Source: Conchocele bisecta (taxonomy: Eukaryota > Mollusca > Bivalvia > Lucinida > Thyasiridae). Taken from it: 64,000 nucleotides of DNA. This document shows, piece by piece, positions 9,432-20,044 of this stretch. Both the position numbers and the translations under genes were made by a program. The stretch is taken from NCBI GenBank assembly GCA_029237695.1, contig CM055279.1:20401919-20465918 (forward strand). The letters run 5' to 3'. Positions within the stretch are counted from its first letter, which is position 1; every line of letters starts with the position of its first letter. A model generated the notes under the pieces. It saw only the letters and a program-made list of their open reading frames with translations. It was not told the DNA's origin and made no database searches.

Positions 9432-9938
9432 TATTATACTGAATTTATTACATTATCACAGCCATTTTGGCTGTGATAATGTAATTAATTCAGTATAATA
9501 ATTCTGCATACTTTTTATCATGAAATATATGCAGTCGTTTAAGTTCTTTATGAAATAATGCATTTCAGGAAAAATAAATGATTACTCCCTCAAAGTATAC
9601 TTTGCTAGGTAAGTATACTTTGCAATGTTGATGAAATAGGCTACAGGTCAAACTGGTCAAATACTTTGCTAGAAAAGTATACTTTGCAATGTTGGTGAAA
9701 TCGGTTACTGGTGTCCGCTATCCGGCGTCCGCCATCCAAGTTTTACATTAAAGTTTTTCAAATTGCTATATCTCTGTGACTGCTTGAGATATCAACTAGA
9801 AACTTCATATACACATTGATCACCATAAATACTTTCATTGTATACCCTACCCATGCTGACGAGGAGCCCAAGGTCAAGGTCAAATTACTTAGAATTTTGT
9901 TTGTTAAAGCTTACGCTAATGTTTTTATCCAAGCATAT

Positions 9939-12014
9939 TTGCTTGGATATAGTCCTTATACGGTTTTTGAGACCTCACATGATTTATGCAAATGAGTAAT
10001 TGTCGACCAACGAACGTACTTCATGCTTCATGATTCTAGCTACGCCACGTGAGAGAGTTCCAAAGCGAGCGGTGCATTATGAACGTGTCACTCACATTTT
10101 TGGCCAGCTACATTTTTTTTCAGCTACAGTTATATTTTTAAAAACAGTTTGTGATTTTATAAAATATTAACTGTCGTGTTTCATAATAAATATTTTGTTA
10201 GGAAGGTTATATTTTTAGCGCAATGATCGACCGCTCCACATGTAATTTATACGTAGTTATACGCCATGACAAATAGTTCTGATAGTGAGCTAACATTATA
10301 TTGTGTAGTGTAATACATGTGTTGTTAATTTTTCTGTACGACATTTATATTACAAAATGTTTATCTGATTTAATATAATATAAACTGACATGTATTAATT
10401 TGAGTATATTATTTTTCACGCGCACTGATACAATTAACCTCGTGTCTCATGAAAAGTAGTTTCCGCCATTTTATGCCGACAAATTACAGAATCGTTTACA
10501 TAGTCATAGGTCAATGGCTCGATAAAATCCAACATTGGACAGCGAAATGATGATGATTTAAAACAGAAACATTGTTTTTTGACAGTTACATACTGCATGC
10601 TTTAAATAATCATCTTGAGCCATCGATATTATTAATCAGTGTCCATTTTACTTAAAACATCAACTAATCTATAATGACGTTATACAGAAAATGCAGTACG
10701 ATACACTTCACAAAGGAAACATTGTCTTAGAGTTTGAATAATTTTAGGTTCCGCCGAACGAACGAGTACGCCGAAATATATTTCCGTACAAATCCAAAAA
10801 CCTATTTATTATATACCCGTTCAACAAAACATGCATCCTAATCATTAAATAATCCGATATAGTGTGATGAAATGCGACTCTCCATTATTTTTGTTGAACA
10901 ATCCGAGCGCCTGTGATGGCTTCAGTTTATGCAAATTGACAAGGTCATTTCGCGCACCTGAACCGATACAATAATCAGGGGTTGAAATTTCACTCGCCCA
11001 GCTCGCCATGGCGAGTGCTTTTTGTGGCGGTCGAGTACTTTCTACAGGCACTCGCCCAGTTTGGCGAGTGAAAGATTAGGTCAGGATTATTTTTTTTGGA
11101 AGAAATTGCCAATTAATTCCATCGATAACGGCCAACAAATGGTATTAATTCAGCGACCATTTGTTGTTTACAGTTTACGTCAATTTGCGGTAAGTAAGAT
11201 TCAAGCAGTGTCTATGTACACGGCTACGGGTAGAATCTCTAGCGATTTTGAACACGGTCCATATCGGCAAGTTTAATTCACGGATTATTTGTCGGCTTTA
11301 CGCGGCCGGGCTAACAAATAATAGGACTGCGAGTATAGACTAGTGTATACGCGGCCACATATACGTCTCGTATACAGTTGGGTTAACGCGCATTTCAGAC
11401 GCCGAACATAACGGCTTGGGACGAAACGGTCGGCGCCGGGTCCGAAACCATTGAATTTAGTAATTAAGGCAGCACGCAGCGCATGCAAACATAGCCACTA
11501 TAAATTAAACTAAATCTATGTCACTCAACGCTTATAGAAAATAAGAAGTGTGCAAGCCTCTGAGCAAATTCGCTGCTATTTGTTTGTTTATGTTCATTTA
11601 ATACTTAAAATATAAATAACAATAATAGTGAATATGTCTCATACGTTTTGGTATGATCATATGTAAAAGCTTTTTTTTTATAAATAAGATGCAACATTAC
11701 AAAAACTGGAAATAGCAATTTATTTTTAAAAAAAAATGGGCGAGTAACTTTTTGACCTGGGCAAGTACACAAATTGGATAATTGTCTTTGAAACTGGGGG
11801 GAGAGCGCAACTAAATCATGGTTAAAATGTCTGTACAATATTTTCACGTGTTGAATTTGCTGGGTCTCTTCTTCCAGGCGGAGTTGAGTGAACTTTTGAA
11901 ACTATTTAGTGTGTTCGAATTTACACAATCACTAGGGAGTGCATTCCAGTCTGTGACGACTCTTTGAGAGAATACTTTTTGTCGCAACTGCGAAGGATTT
12001 CAGGACGTTCAGTC
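9939..12014. mobile_element. 2.1-kb insertion with hairpin ends and no tandem core
   Basis: Removing it restores GCTAATGTTTTTCAAATTGC, the expected continuous core of the host element, so the insertion point is within a T run. The left end folds (ATCCAAGCATATTTGCTTGG); the right end has GGAC-GTTCA-GTCC then TTTG. This fits a rolling-circle element inserted between Ts, but a LINE tail lies at the right end, so it may be a mosaic. The interior includes CTCGCC/GGCGAG inverted motifs (10990-11070). Its short frames lack domains. Confidence 0.5.
11844..11990 (-). pseudogene. LINE reverse transcriptase C-terminal remnant
   Basis: Read on the minus strand, an uninterrupted frame of about 48 codons ends in a stop at 11844-11846. 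It carries FSQRVVTDWNALPSDCVN and, further on, SFKSSLNSAWKK. This is the conserved C-terminal block of CR1/L2-type non-LTR retrotransposon ORF2 proteins (RVV..WN.LP...SFK..L...W). A stop lies just upstream on the same frame, and no RT catalytic motifs are present, so only the tail survives. Confidence 0.75.
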
Positions 12015-12234
12015 CTTTGATTTCAAATTGCTATATCTCTGTGACTGCTTGCGATATCAAATTGAAACATCATATACACATTGATCACCATTTATTGTGA
12101 TTAATAAGCATACTACACCAATGCCCAGGGTCAAGGACTTTGAATTTCAATCCAGGCGTCATCGGGGAGCATTTGTCGGATTTACCGACCATCTAGTTTT
12201 ATTATTGTTCAGCGTGTATGCATTCAATGCTCTA

Positions 12235-12540
12235 CTTATTACTTGATGAAAATGAGTGCTTCCAGGGGCTGATCCAGGATTTCAGGTTAGGGGGGACGGG
12301 ACTTCTTAATTGAAATAGTTTACTATATTTACGAACTAGCACCGTTTGTTCGTTGACCGAGAGACTGGTAGGTGGGTCCGGCGGTATGCCATCCGGAATA
12401 TTTATGATATCTACACCCCATTTTGCTGCGTTCTGGCGCATTTTAGAGCAAAAAAAGTACAGCCTCATATCTTGATGGTGTACTAGTGTGCTGATTACCA
12501 AATATGTTTTCTGTAGCAGTCTCATAGATTTACCTATTTC
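12235..12540. mobile_element. Single end of a hAT-like element
   Basis: CAGGGGCTGATCCAGGATTT at 12264, followed by CAGGTTAGGGGGGACGGG, resembles hAT-type ends starting CAGGGGCGGATCCAGG. A reversed copy of this end is at 42722-42775. No partner end is seen for either. Confidence 0.4.
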
Positions 12541-12544
12541 TTAA

Positions 12545-12743
12545 CTCTTGGTATGCTAGCGGCGGAAATATCCGCCAAACGAATTAGGAGTATATGTTTT
12601 ATTTCTCTCTGTAAATATAATTCTAATGAAATTCCAAGATATATTCATGATATTTACGGGGAGAAATACAAGAAAATATGATGAATTTTTGTCTGCTATT
12701 TTTGAACTATTTATAGCCCACAAGTTTCCCAGCATGCAAAGAG
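12545..12743. mobile_element. TTAA-flanked MITE, CTCTTTGCATGCT family
   Basis: TTAA at 12541-12544 and 12744-12747; left end CTCTTGGTATGCTAGCGGCG, right end CAGCATGCAAAGAG. A better preserved relative is at 26397-26631. piggyBac-like by target site. Confidence 0.75.
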
Positions 12744-12882
12744 TTAAACAAGTGTATTATGAATTGTAGTGCCATGTGTTGTTACTTTGTGAACGCACAT
12801 TCTATGCAATAAATATTTTTCAGTAACCTCATGGTTGATTTAGAACGTAAACTTTATAATGGAATGAGTAATCAGACAATCA

Positions 12883-13630
12883 GTCCATCCATCCATCCAT
12901 CCATCCATCCATCCATCCTACCTCCACCATCCCTATCCATCCCCATCCCATCCATCCATCCCAGTACCATCCATCCATCCATCACCATCCAATCCATCCA
13001 TCCATCCATCCATCCCATCCCATCCCATCCCATCCCATCCCATATATCCCATCCCATATCCCATCCCATCCCCATCCCCATCCCCATCCCCATCCCACAG
13101 TCATCAAACGGTCAATCCATCCCATCCCATCCCCAGTTCATCAAACGGTCAATCCATCCATCATCGGTCAATCCATCCATCATCAGTCAATTCATCCATC
13201 CATCATCGGTCAATCCATCCATCATCGGTCAATCCATCCCAATCCATCCATCATCGGTCAATCGTCAATTAATCCATCATTAAATCATTCAGTCAATCCA
13301 TAATCAATCAGATGATCAATCCATCAATCAGTCAATCCATCCATCCATTCATCAATCTATCAATCTGTCAAACAATCAGTCGATCAATCCATCAATCAGT
13401 CTATCCATCCATCAATCCGTCAATTCATCCATCCATTTATCAATCTGTCAATCAATCAGTCGATCAATCCATCAATCAGTCGATCAATCCATCAATTAGT
13501 CAGTCAATCAATCCGTCAATCAGTCCATCAGTCAGTCAGTCCATCCATCAATCAGCCAATCAATCCACAAATCAGTCGATCAATCAATCAATCAGTCAAT
13601 CAATCCGCCAATCAGTCAATCAATCCATCA

Positions 13631-13679
<49 letters not shown>

Positions 13680-14030
13680 TCAGTCCGTCCATCAGTCAAT
13701 CAGTCCATCAACCAGTTAATCCATCCAACAATCCATCCATCAATCAGTCAATCAATCAGTCAATCAATTTATCAACCAGTCAATCCATCAACCAGTCAAT
13801 CCATCCAACAATCCATCCATCCATCAATCAGTCAATCAGTCAATCAATTTTTCAATCATTCAATCAATCCAACAATCAATCCATCAATCCATCAATCAGT
13901 CAATCAATTTATCCATCAGTCAATCAATCCAACAATCAGTCAATAAATCAGTCAATTAATATATCAACCAGTCAATTAGTCAATCAATCAATCAATCAGT
14001 CAACCAATCCATCAGTCAGTCCATCAGGTT
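12883..14030. repeat. 1.15-kb ATCC/ATCA tetranucleotide array
   Basis: Starts as perfect CATC repeats (12884-12917), shifts to CCCAT blocks (13010-13095), then mixtures of AATC, CATC, GTCA and CAGC (a pure CAGC run at about 13633-13672). Long frames of Ile/Pro/Ser or Gln/Ser are the array read as codons, not proteins. The gradual change of unit suggests slippage plus point mutation. Confidence 0.95.
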
Positions 14031-14037
14031 AAATCCC

Positions 14038-14112
14038 AGATTGAACATGTTGGCCTGGCCTTAAATGACCTTAGCTGTTGATAGGCCGTTAAACAACAAT
14101 AAATCAAATTAA
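14038..14112 (+). mobile_element. SINE-like 3' module
   Basis: GGCCTTAAATGACCTTAGC, then GTTGATAGGCCGTTAAAC and an AACAATAAATC tail: the same 3' module as in 3653-3738. It lies directly after the tetranucleotide array. From 14113 to 14460 I see no feature. Confidence 0.6.
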
Positions 14113-14643
14113 ATATATCAATCAGTCCATCAATCTGTCAACCAGTCCATAACCATCAAGAACCGAATCAGAAAGCATTGGATTAAAAGGTCAAAAGTAT
14201 CCAATGACGATAAGAAACATCTGCAGTTTTGTCACATCTGTGATTATTCGATTTTACCCAGAAACGAGCACCGTTGACATTTACACCGTGATAAGAAGGT
14301 AGTTAATAACATGGGTTTCCAATACAGAAATGGACTGACAAATTCTGACATTATCCCTTAGAATGCAGGAAATATAAATTGTTGTTTCTATAGTTTTATA
14401 TTTTTGTCTTCTTCCTCAATCAAAACATGGTTTGACAACACCTTAGAAGCATTTATCAAATTAACTCTTAGACCGCTACTCACAACAATGGTCGTCTGCT
14501 GTTGCTTTTATATCTTGCCTTATTTCTCAATAAAAACATGTTTTTACAGCACTTCAGAATCATTATACCCCCGCAACGAGTTGTGGGGGGGTATACTGGA
14601 GTCAGGTTGTCCGTCCGTCCGTCCGTCCGTCTGTCCGCCCTGA

Positions 14644-14802
14644 CGGTACTATACTTATGTGGCTAGCCCCACAGGGTTATGGACTTGGTAAAGGTTAGGG
14701 TTGGTTACAATTAGTCCACCTAAAAATCCTTTTATGTGGCTAAAAATCCTTTTATGTGGCTAATATTTAACATGTGATAAGCCACATAAGTATAGTACTG
14801 TA
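14644..14802. mobile_element. MITE GTACTATACTTATGTGGCT, inside GTCC microsatellite
   Basis: Inverted ends GGTACTATACTTATGTGGCT and AGCCACATAAGTATAGTACT. Interior AGCCCCACAGGGTTATGGAC. Copies at 28976-29128, 29226-29378 and 30910-31062 all sit in the GTCC tract of Helitron-like heads. A short tandem (ATCCTTTTATGTGGCTAAAA twice) is internal. Confidence 0.8.
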
Positions 14803-15431
14803 AGAACGTCCGTCCGTGCGTCCGTAAACTTAACATCAGAGAAATATTGTTATAACTTCTATTTCCTTCATCTAAAATGCTTGATATTTCACACATGCAT
14901 TCCTGTAAGGCTCTACTACCATGCTGTGCCAAATCCACGACCGTCCTACCCCCGCAGATCCCAAGGTCAAGGTCAAATACTTAGTCCGTAAACTTAACAT
15001 CAGTGAAATATTGTTATAACTTCTATTTCCTTCATCTAAAATGCTTAATATTTCACACATGCATTCCTGTAAGGCTCTACTACCATACTACCATACCAAA
15101 TCCACGACCGTCCAACCCCCGCAGATCCCAAGGTCAAGGTCAAATACTTAGTCTCTTTACAAAGCTTAACATCAGAGAAATATTGTTATAACTTCTATTT
15201 CCTTCATCTAAAATGCTTAATATTTCACACATGCATTCCTGTAAGGCTCTACTAGCATGCTGTGCCAAATCCACGACCATCCAACCCCCGCTGATACCAA
15301 GGTCAAGGTCAAATATTTAGTCTCTTTACAAAACTTAACATCAGAGAAATATTGTTCTAACTTCTATTTCCTTCATCTAAAATGCTTAATATTTCACACA
15401 TGTATTCCTGTAAGGCTCTACTACCATGCTG

Positions 15432-16587
15432 CACAGGTGGAAGACTCGGACCTATGACACCAAAAAAATGCCTATTAAAAAAAATCCCATTACCCCACCC
15501 ACTTGGTCTCGTACAGTACATAACGTTAATTCAAGGTGAGCATAAATAGCGCTATTATAGAAAGAGCCCTCTTTTTTCCGGCTGGCACAAACACAATAAA
15601 CATCGATTAAATGTATGAAATATGTCTCTGGCAATCGATAAAGGTATTAGGTGTGTGAATATACTCACTTCAAATCGCTGTTTCAAGTATTTATTGAGTT
15701 ATTCGCGTTTTGATTACCCCATCCAAAGCGAAAGTTGCGTGTACGAAAGAATCTCACACAGAATCGGAGGCCGTCCGGCTGGATTATCGGTCATATTTGG
15801 CCGATAGCTGATCGCCAGCTCAAACTAAAGTCGTGCACCATGATCATATACATTAGAGACTCCAACCATACAAAGTTCGTCCAATTGTGATCATTCGCCG
15901 ATCTAAAAAACACTTTTTTGTCTTATTTCGTTCATTATCTGGAACTGGGTCAATGCACCATCTTCCATAATACAACCGGAAGCGTCTATGTAAAGAACAT
16001 CTCTGATTGGCTAAATCTAAACTGTATGACGTCATTCAACCTATTTCGGGATTGCGGAAGACATAATCTGATAGTACGTGAATCATGAATGAAAGTGGAA
16101 AAAAGGTGTTTTTTAGATCGGTGAATGATCACAATTGGACGAACTTTGTATGGTTGGAGTCTCTAATGTATATGATCATGGTGCACGACTTTAGTTTGAG
16201 CTGGCGATCAGCTATCGGCCAAATATGACCGATAATCCAGCCGGACGGCCTCCGATTCTGTGTGAGATTCTTTCGTACACGCAACTTTCGCTTTGGATGG
16301 GGTAATCAAAACGCGAATAACTCAATAAATACTTGAAACAGCGATTTGAAGTGAGTATATTCACACACCTAATACCTTTATCGATTGCCAGAGACATATT
16401 TCATACATTTAATCGATGTTTATTGTGTTTGTGCGAGCCTGAAAAAAGAGGGCTCTTTCTATAATAGCGCTATTTATACCCACCTTGAATTAACGTATAG
16501 TACTGTACGAGACCAAGTGGGTGGGGTAATCGGATTTTTTTTAATAGGCATTTTTTTGGTGTCATAGGTCCGAGTCTTCCACCTGTG
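15432..16587. mobile_element. 1.16-kb foldback element with exact 8-bp duplication (hAT-like)
   Basis: Ends CACAGGTGGAAGACTCGGAC and its complement. CCATGCTG flanks both sides exactly (15424-15431 and 16588-16595); deleting the element and one copy restores an intact tandem core. The arms are about 500 bp each with few differences, around a unique spacer near 15936-16085. An 8-bp duplication suggests hAT (P and Merlin also possible). The same 60-residue frames occur mirrored in both arms; no transposase is recognisable. A 180-bp sibling is at 49003-49182. Confidence 0.9.
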
Positions 16588-17114
16588 CCATGCTGTGCCA
16601 AATCCACGACCGTCCAACCCCCGCTGATCCCAAGGTCAAGCTCAAATACTTAGTCTCTTTACAAAACTTAACATCAGAGAAATATTGTTCTAACTTCTAT
16701 TTCCTTCATCTAAAATTCTTAATATTTCACACATGCATTTCTGTAAGGCTCTACTACCATGCTGTGCCAAATCCATGACCGTCCAACCCCCGCTGATCCC
16801 AATGTCAAGGTCAAATACTTAGTCTCTTTACAAAACTTAACATCAGAGAAATAAGTTATAACTTCTATTTCCTTCATTGAAAATTCTTATTATTTCACTT
16901 GTGCATTCCTCTAAGGTTGTACTATCATGCTGTGACAAATCTACGACTGTCCAACCCCCGCTGATCCCAAGGTCAAGGTCACATACTTAGTCTCTTTACA
17001 AAACTTAACATCAGAGAAATATGTTATAACTTCTATTTCTTTCATTGAAAATTCTTAATATTTCATATGCTGTGACAGATCCCGGCTGATCTCGAGGTCA
17101 ACGTCACATACATA

Positions 17115-17330
17115 CCGTATAACCTCGAACTAACGCCCCCCCTCCTAATAAACGCCCCCCCCCCCCCCCCCCACCAAATAAAAAAAAAAATAAAATAAAA
17201 ATTTACCAATGACCGCCAATTTCAAACACAAATAATCCTTAAATCCTTATATTTTTTTTTACTGGCTAATAAACGCCCCCCCTTTTGTAAAATGTAACGC
17301 CTCCGGGGGCGTTAATTCGAGGTTATACGG
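17115..17330. mobile_element. TA-flanked MITE, CCGTATAACCTCGAACTAACG ends
   Basis: TA at 17113-17114 and 17331-17332; ends CCGTATAACCTCGAACTAAC and GTTAATTCGAGGTTATACGG. Both arms contain runs of C in AACGCCCCCC motifs, the left about 17 Cs long. A TA duplication fits Tc1/mariner. It sits within the last cores of the Helitron-like element. Confidence 0.75.
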
Positions 17331-17647
17331 TAGTCTCTTTACAAAACTTAACATCAGAGAAATCGGTTATAACTTCTATTTCCTAGCTCGGATCTGCTTC
17401 ACATTTCACACTCATTGCTCCAATGGACCTCTACCACCCTGTGACAAATTCACGTTCATGCCGCTCGCGCTAATCCCAGAGTCAAGGTCACAAGCCCACA
17501 CACATTTGGAAATTTTTACATATTTTAGGGGTACCTGGGCCCACGCGGGGGGTATTCCGTAAGCCTCGCTTACTGACCAATCTAGTTGCCAATGGAAATG
17601 ATTCTGAAGTGCTGTCAAAGCATGTTGTAAATTATTCTAATGTGCTG

Positions 17648-18786
17648 TGTCACAAAATTGTGCAGTTGCTCAGTATAGATTGTGTCTAATTTTGTGCAGT
17701 ATACATACCTGTACTATTGATTGCACAGGTAAGTTGTACCCAGGTGCATTTTACAGGTGAGCTGCATTGTTAACAATTACTGGTAGTGGATATCACATAC
17801 AGTGGTCAGTCATGCTGGACAAGTATTGAGCATTTTTATGTGAATAGTTCACTGGGCATGCATGTGTGGATTGCTTAGAGAGATCTGATTGTGGGAAGAC
17901 CTATTAGTGCTTTGTGTGGAGAACGTTGTACAATTTTATTCCTGTATATGTGAGCTAGATCTGTGGATTCCAGACACTGTGGCTTATGTTGATGGGGCGA
18001 TTCCTGGGTGTCCATCCTCTGGGGGATTCCTTTCCATTCCACGGCACGGGCATTGCCATTCCTGAGCAGCATATGGCGGGTCGAGACTGATATTTCCATA
18101 GATGGAAATAACCGAGAATGACATGAGGCGATGTCATTTGTGTGAATGAGAGATATTGTATCCTTTGGGAGTGAACTGATGTGAACATTGATGAGATAGA
18201 CTAACATTACTGGGGTATTATCACCATTATGACAGATTGTCGGTGGAGTGAACACGTGTGAATCTTAGTGACATATTGTCCTTAGTGGACATCTTTGTGG
18301 GTATGCAATCCTGAGTGGAATTCTTCGTGGCATCTTAGTGACATATTATCCATATTGGACATCTTCGTGGTATATTTTTCTTAGTGGACATCTTTGTGAC
18401 ATCGTACTACATGTGGTTTACTGTCCTCCATGACACCAGTGTGACACCTTAGTGTACCATTTTGAATGTTAGGATTCTCAATTCATATTATTTAGTCTCG
18501 TGGACATACCATGGGGGTGAATATTTGTTGTGCATCTATGAACATTTGTGTATTCAGTGACAACCTAGGACTCATGCATTCACAGGGAAACTTAGCTATG
18601 TGGAACGTTTAGAAGATACTGTAACTTGTGTTTTGCTGGATAAATAGTGCAATAGTTATCATTGACTGATTAAAAATGTGTAAATTGACTTTGACTATTT
18701 GTCTATGCCTATGTACAGCACACCAGATCTATATTAAAAGAACCTGTCTCACAATTGTGTGATTTCGGTTACACAATTTTGTGACA
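17648..18786 (+). repeat. 5' LTR (1139 bp)
   Basis: Starts TGTCACAAAATTGTG and ends CACAATTTTGTGACA, an inverted terminal pair of the TG...CA form. It contains TATATTAAAAG at 18730-18740, a possible TATA box. Against the 3' LTR I count one clear substitution (18585 region, CTCATGC versus CTCGTGC) and about eight small indels. An antisense frame of 126 codons is present in both LTRs without a recognisable domain. Confidence 0.95.
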
Positions 18787-18808
18787 TATGGCGATCCCGG
18801 CAGGATCT
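18787..18808 (+). other. Primer-binding site
   Basis: Two bases after the LTR comes TGGCGATCCCGGCAGGATC. It starts TGG, as expected for pairing with the CCA end of a tRNA. I do not know which tRNA pairs here. Confidence 0.65.
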
Positions 18809-18880
18809 GAAATCGCTTTGCATAGTGCATGCACATTAAAGTCTTAGTCTGACCAATAACAAAAAAAAACCTTTAGGAAC

Positions 18881-19217
18881 ATGGCTAGTTATGAGAAATA
18901 AGAAATTAATTGACTGTGGGAAGGCATTAGGCTTACAGGGAGAGACACTGTTAGCATTTGTTGAGAAGAAAGAGGCAGAAAGATTAGATAGAGAGGAAAG
19001 GGCTAGTGAAAGAGAAATGCATAAGTTGAAGTTGGAGAAAGAGGCGAAAGAGAGAGAGCACGAGTTTGAATTGGCTAAGAAAGAGACTGAGGCAAAAGTT
19101 AAAATGCTTCAGATGGAAGTAGAGATGGAGAAGCTGAGGAAGATTGATGGCTCCCATGTTAGTTTCAGTTCAGGTGTTAGTCACGTAAAAGCAAAATCGC
19201 AAAAATACGCCAATTAA
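18881..19217 (+). pseudogene. gag: gag N-terminal part with coiled coil
   Basis: A start at 18881 (MASYEK) runs into a stop after six codons; the frame beginning at 18891 then stays open to 19217. The pair suggests one indel near 18895-18905. The product is rich in Glu, Lys and Arg (for example EKEAKEREHEFELAKKETEA) and forms a long charged helix, probably a coiled coil. Such N-termini occur in gag of this group. The frame is lost again before the capsid-like part. Confidence 0.75.
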
Positions 19218-19720
19218 AATGCTTTTAATGAACGGCAAGATAAAATGGATGCATATTTGAAACGGTGAGAGGTTTGCTGAAAACGGGTTGGGATAGAACT
19301 GATTGGGCTACTAATTTAAGTGCTCTTGTCCAAGGGAAGGCACTAGACGTGTATTCACGTTTATCCCCATCTGATGCATTGGACTATGATATATTGAAGG
19401 AAGCATTGTTAAAACGGTTTCAGCTGACGGAAGACGGGTTTCGACATAACTTTAGGAATAGCAGACAAGAGGTCGGTGAAACCGTCCCTCAGTTCATTGT
19501 TAGGTTGACAGATTACTTGGCAAGTTGGATGGAATTGGCTAAGGCACCCGAGTCTTTTGAGGGGTTTGCGAGATGTGATTATCCGTGAGCAGTTCATGCA
19601 GACATCCAGCAAGAATTTGCAGGTATTTCTCAAGGAGAGAAAAATTAGTTCAGTTACAGAAATGGCGGAACTCTCGCAGAACAGTATCAGGAGGCACATG
19701 GTGTAAATGAGACAATCCGT
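19218..19720 (+). pseudogene. gag: gag capsid-like part
   Basis: The frame at 19265-19588 has DWATNLSALVQGKALDVYSR and LLKRFQLTEDGFRHNFR, matching the retrotransposon gag/SCAN-like capsid region. Homology extends on both sides in other frames (MDAYLKR before, and IREQFMQTSSKNLQVFLKER after 19575), so at least two indels break it. It would assemble particles. Whether the breaks are biological or consensus errors cannot be told from one read-out. Confidence 0.85.
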
Positions 19721-19779
19721 CAAAAACCAGACTCAAAAGGCAATTTTGAATGTTTTGATCAGTCAATCACAGTCTAAGT

Positions 19780-20044
19780 CGTTCAGTTCAGATGCAAAGT
19801 AAGAGAACGAATTTGTTACCATTGCAAATCCAATACCCATTTCATTAAAGATTGTCCAAAGAAGGGAAATTTCGGGCGTGGTCCTTCCTTCAAAGCAGCA
19901 TGTTTGACAGATCATGCTCAAGACCAGGCTAGAGGTCGCGGTACACAACACCATAATAGAGGTGGTTATAGAGGTAGAGGTGGTTTCACAAGAGGGTTGA
20001 ATTCAATGGGCTCAGATCATCGTTCTGATGAAGATATGAGGTGA
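19780..20044 (+). pseudogene. gag: gag nucleocapsid, CCHC zinc knuckle
   Basis: CYHCKSNTHFIKDC (19813-19854) is an exact C-x2-C-x4-H-x4-C knuckle, the RNA-binding motif of gag. After it comes an Arg/Gly-rich tail (RGRGTQHHNRGGYRGRGG) ending at the stop 20042-20044. The frame overlaps the next one by a few bases. Confidence 0.9.

Larger units (their letters stand above)
8211..9646. mobile_element. CAGTAGCC palindromic MITE split by a Helitron-like element
   Basis: The left part (8211-8305) and right part (9432-9646) together match the uninterrupted copy at 3756-4067. The left part ends in GATAAATTTATTAATTT and the right resumes TATTATACTGAATTTATTAC. Ends are CAGTAGCC and GGCTACAG. It sits inside the element spanning 8178-12196. 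Confidence 0.75.
8178..12196 (+). mobile_element. Helitron-like element opened by later insertions
   Basis: Head GGGGAGCATATAGTTACCGC at 8178; core TTTTTCAAATTGCTATATCTC at about 9755 and again at 12020; 3' end GTCGG-ATTTA-CCGAC hairpin, then CATCTAG (ends 12196) and T. The compact copy at 53231-53872 has the same head and tail, which shows these parts belong together. Here the element is split by a MITE (8211-9646) and by a 2-kb insertion (9939-12014). Hairpin plus CTAG is the Helitron 3' signature. Confidence 0.7.
14815..17345 (+). repeat. Tandem 167-bp cores of the Helitron-like element
   Basis: Units begin near TAAACTTAACATCAG (14823, 14989, 15166, 15337, then 16657, 16830, 17000, 17340). 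Each contains TATAACTTCTATTTCCTTCA, TTTCACACATGCATTCC and CCAAGGTCAAGGTCAAATAC. The run is interrupted by the palindrome at 15432-16587 and the MITE at 17115-17330. Short frames within are shadows. Confidence 0.85.
14565..17585 (+). mobile_element. 3-kb non-autonomous Helitron-like element with hairpin-CTAG end
   Basis: The 5' end folds: ATACCCCC ... GGGGGGTAT (14565-14593), followed by GTCCGTCC repeats. The body is tandem cores of about 167 bp. The 3' end is GTAAGC-CTC-GCTTAC, eight bases, then CTAG (17582-17585) before T. Hairpin plus CTRR plus a T target is the Helitron pattern. A sibling at 62433-63931 shares cores and tail. No Rep/helicase. It carries three later insertions (14644-14802, 15432-16587, 17115-17330). 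Confidence 0.8.

Noticed and set aside
11022..11276. 84-codon plus frame as a host exon
   Set aside because: No domain, no splice context I can defend, and it lies inside the 2.1-kb insertion.
12831..13719. Long frames of Ile/His/Pro/Ser and Gln/Ser/Ile
   Set aside because: They are the ATCC/ATCA tetranucleotide array read as codons; the opposite strand is open too.
15452..16567. Mirrored 60-residue frames in the palindrome
   Set aside because: No transposase motif; conservation between arms follows from the inverted repeat itself.
17875..18255. 126-codon minus frame in the LTR, repeated at 21545-21925
   Set aside because: Present twice only because the LTR is; it runs antisense to the element and is broken by single-base indels between copies.
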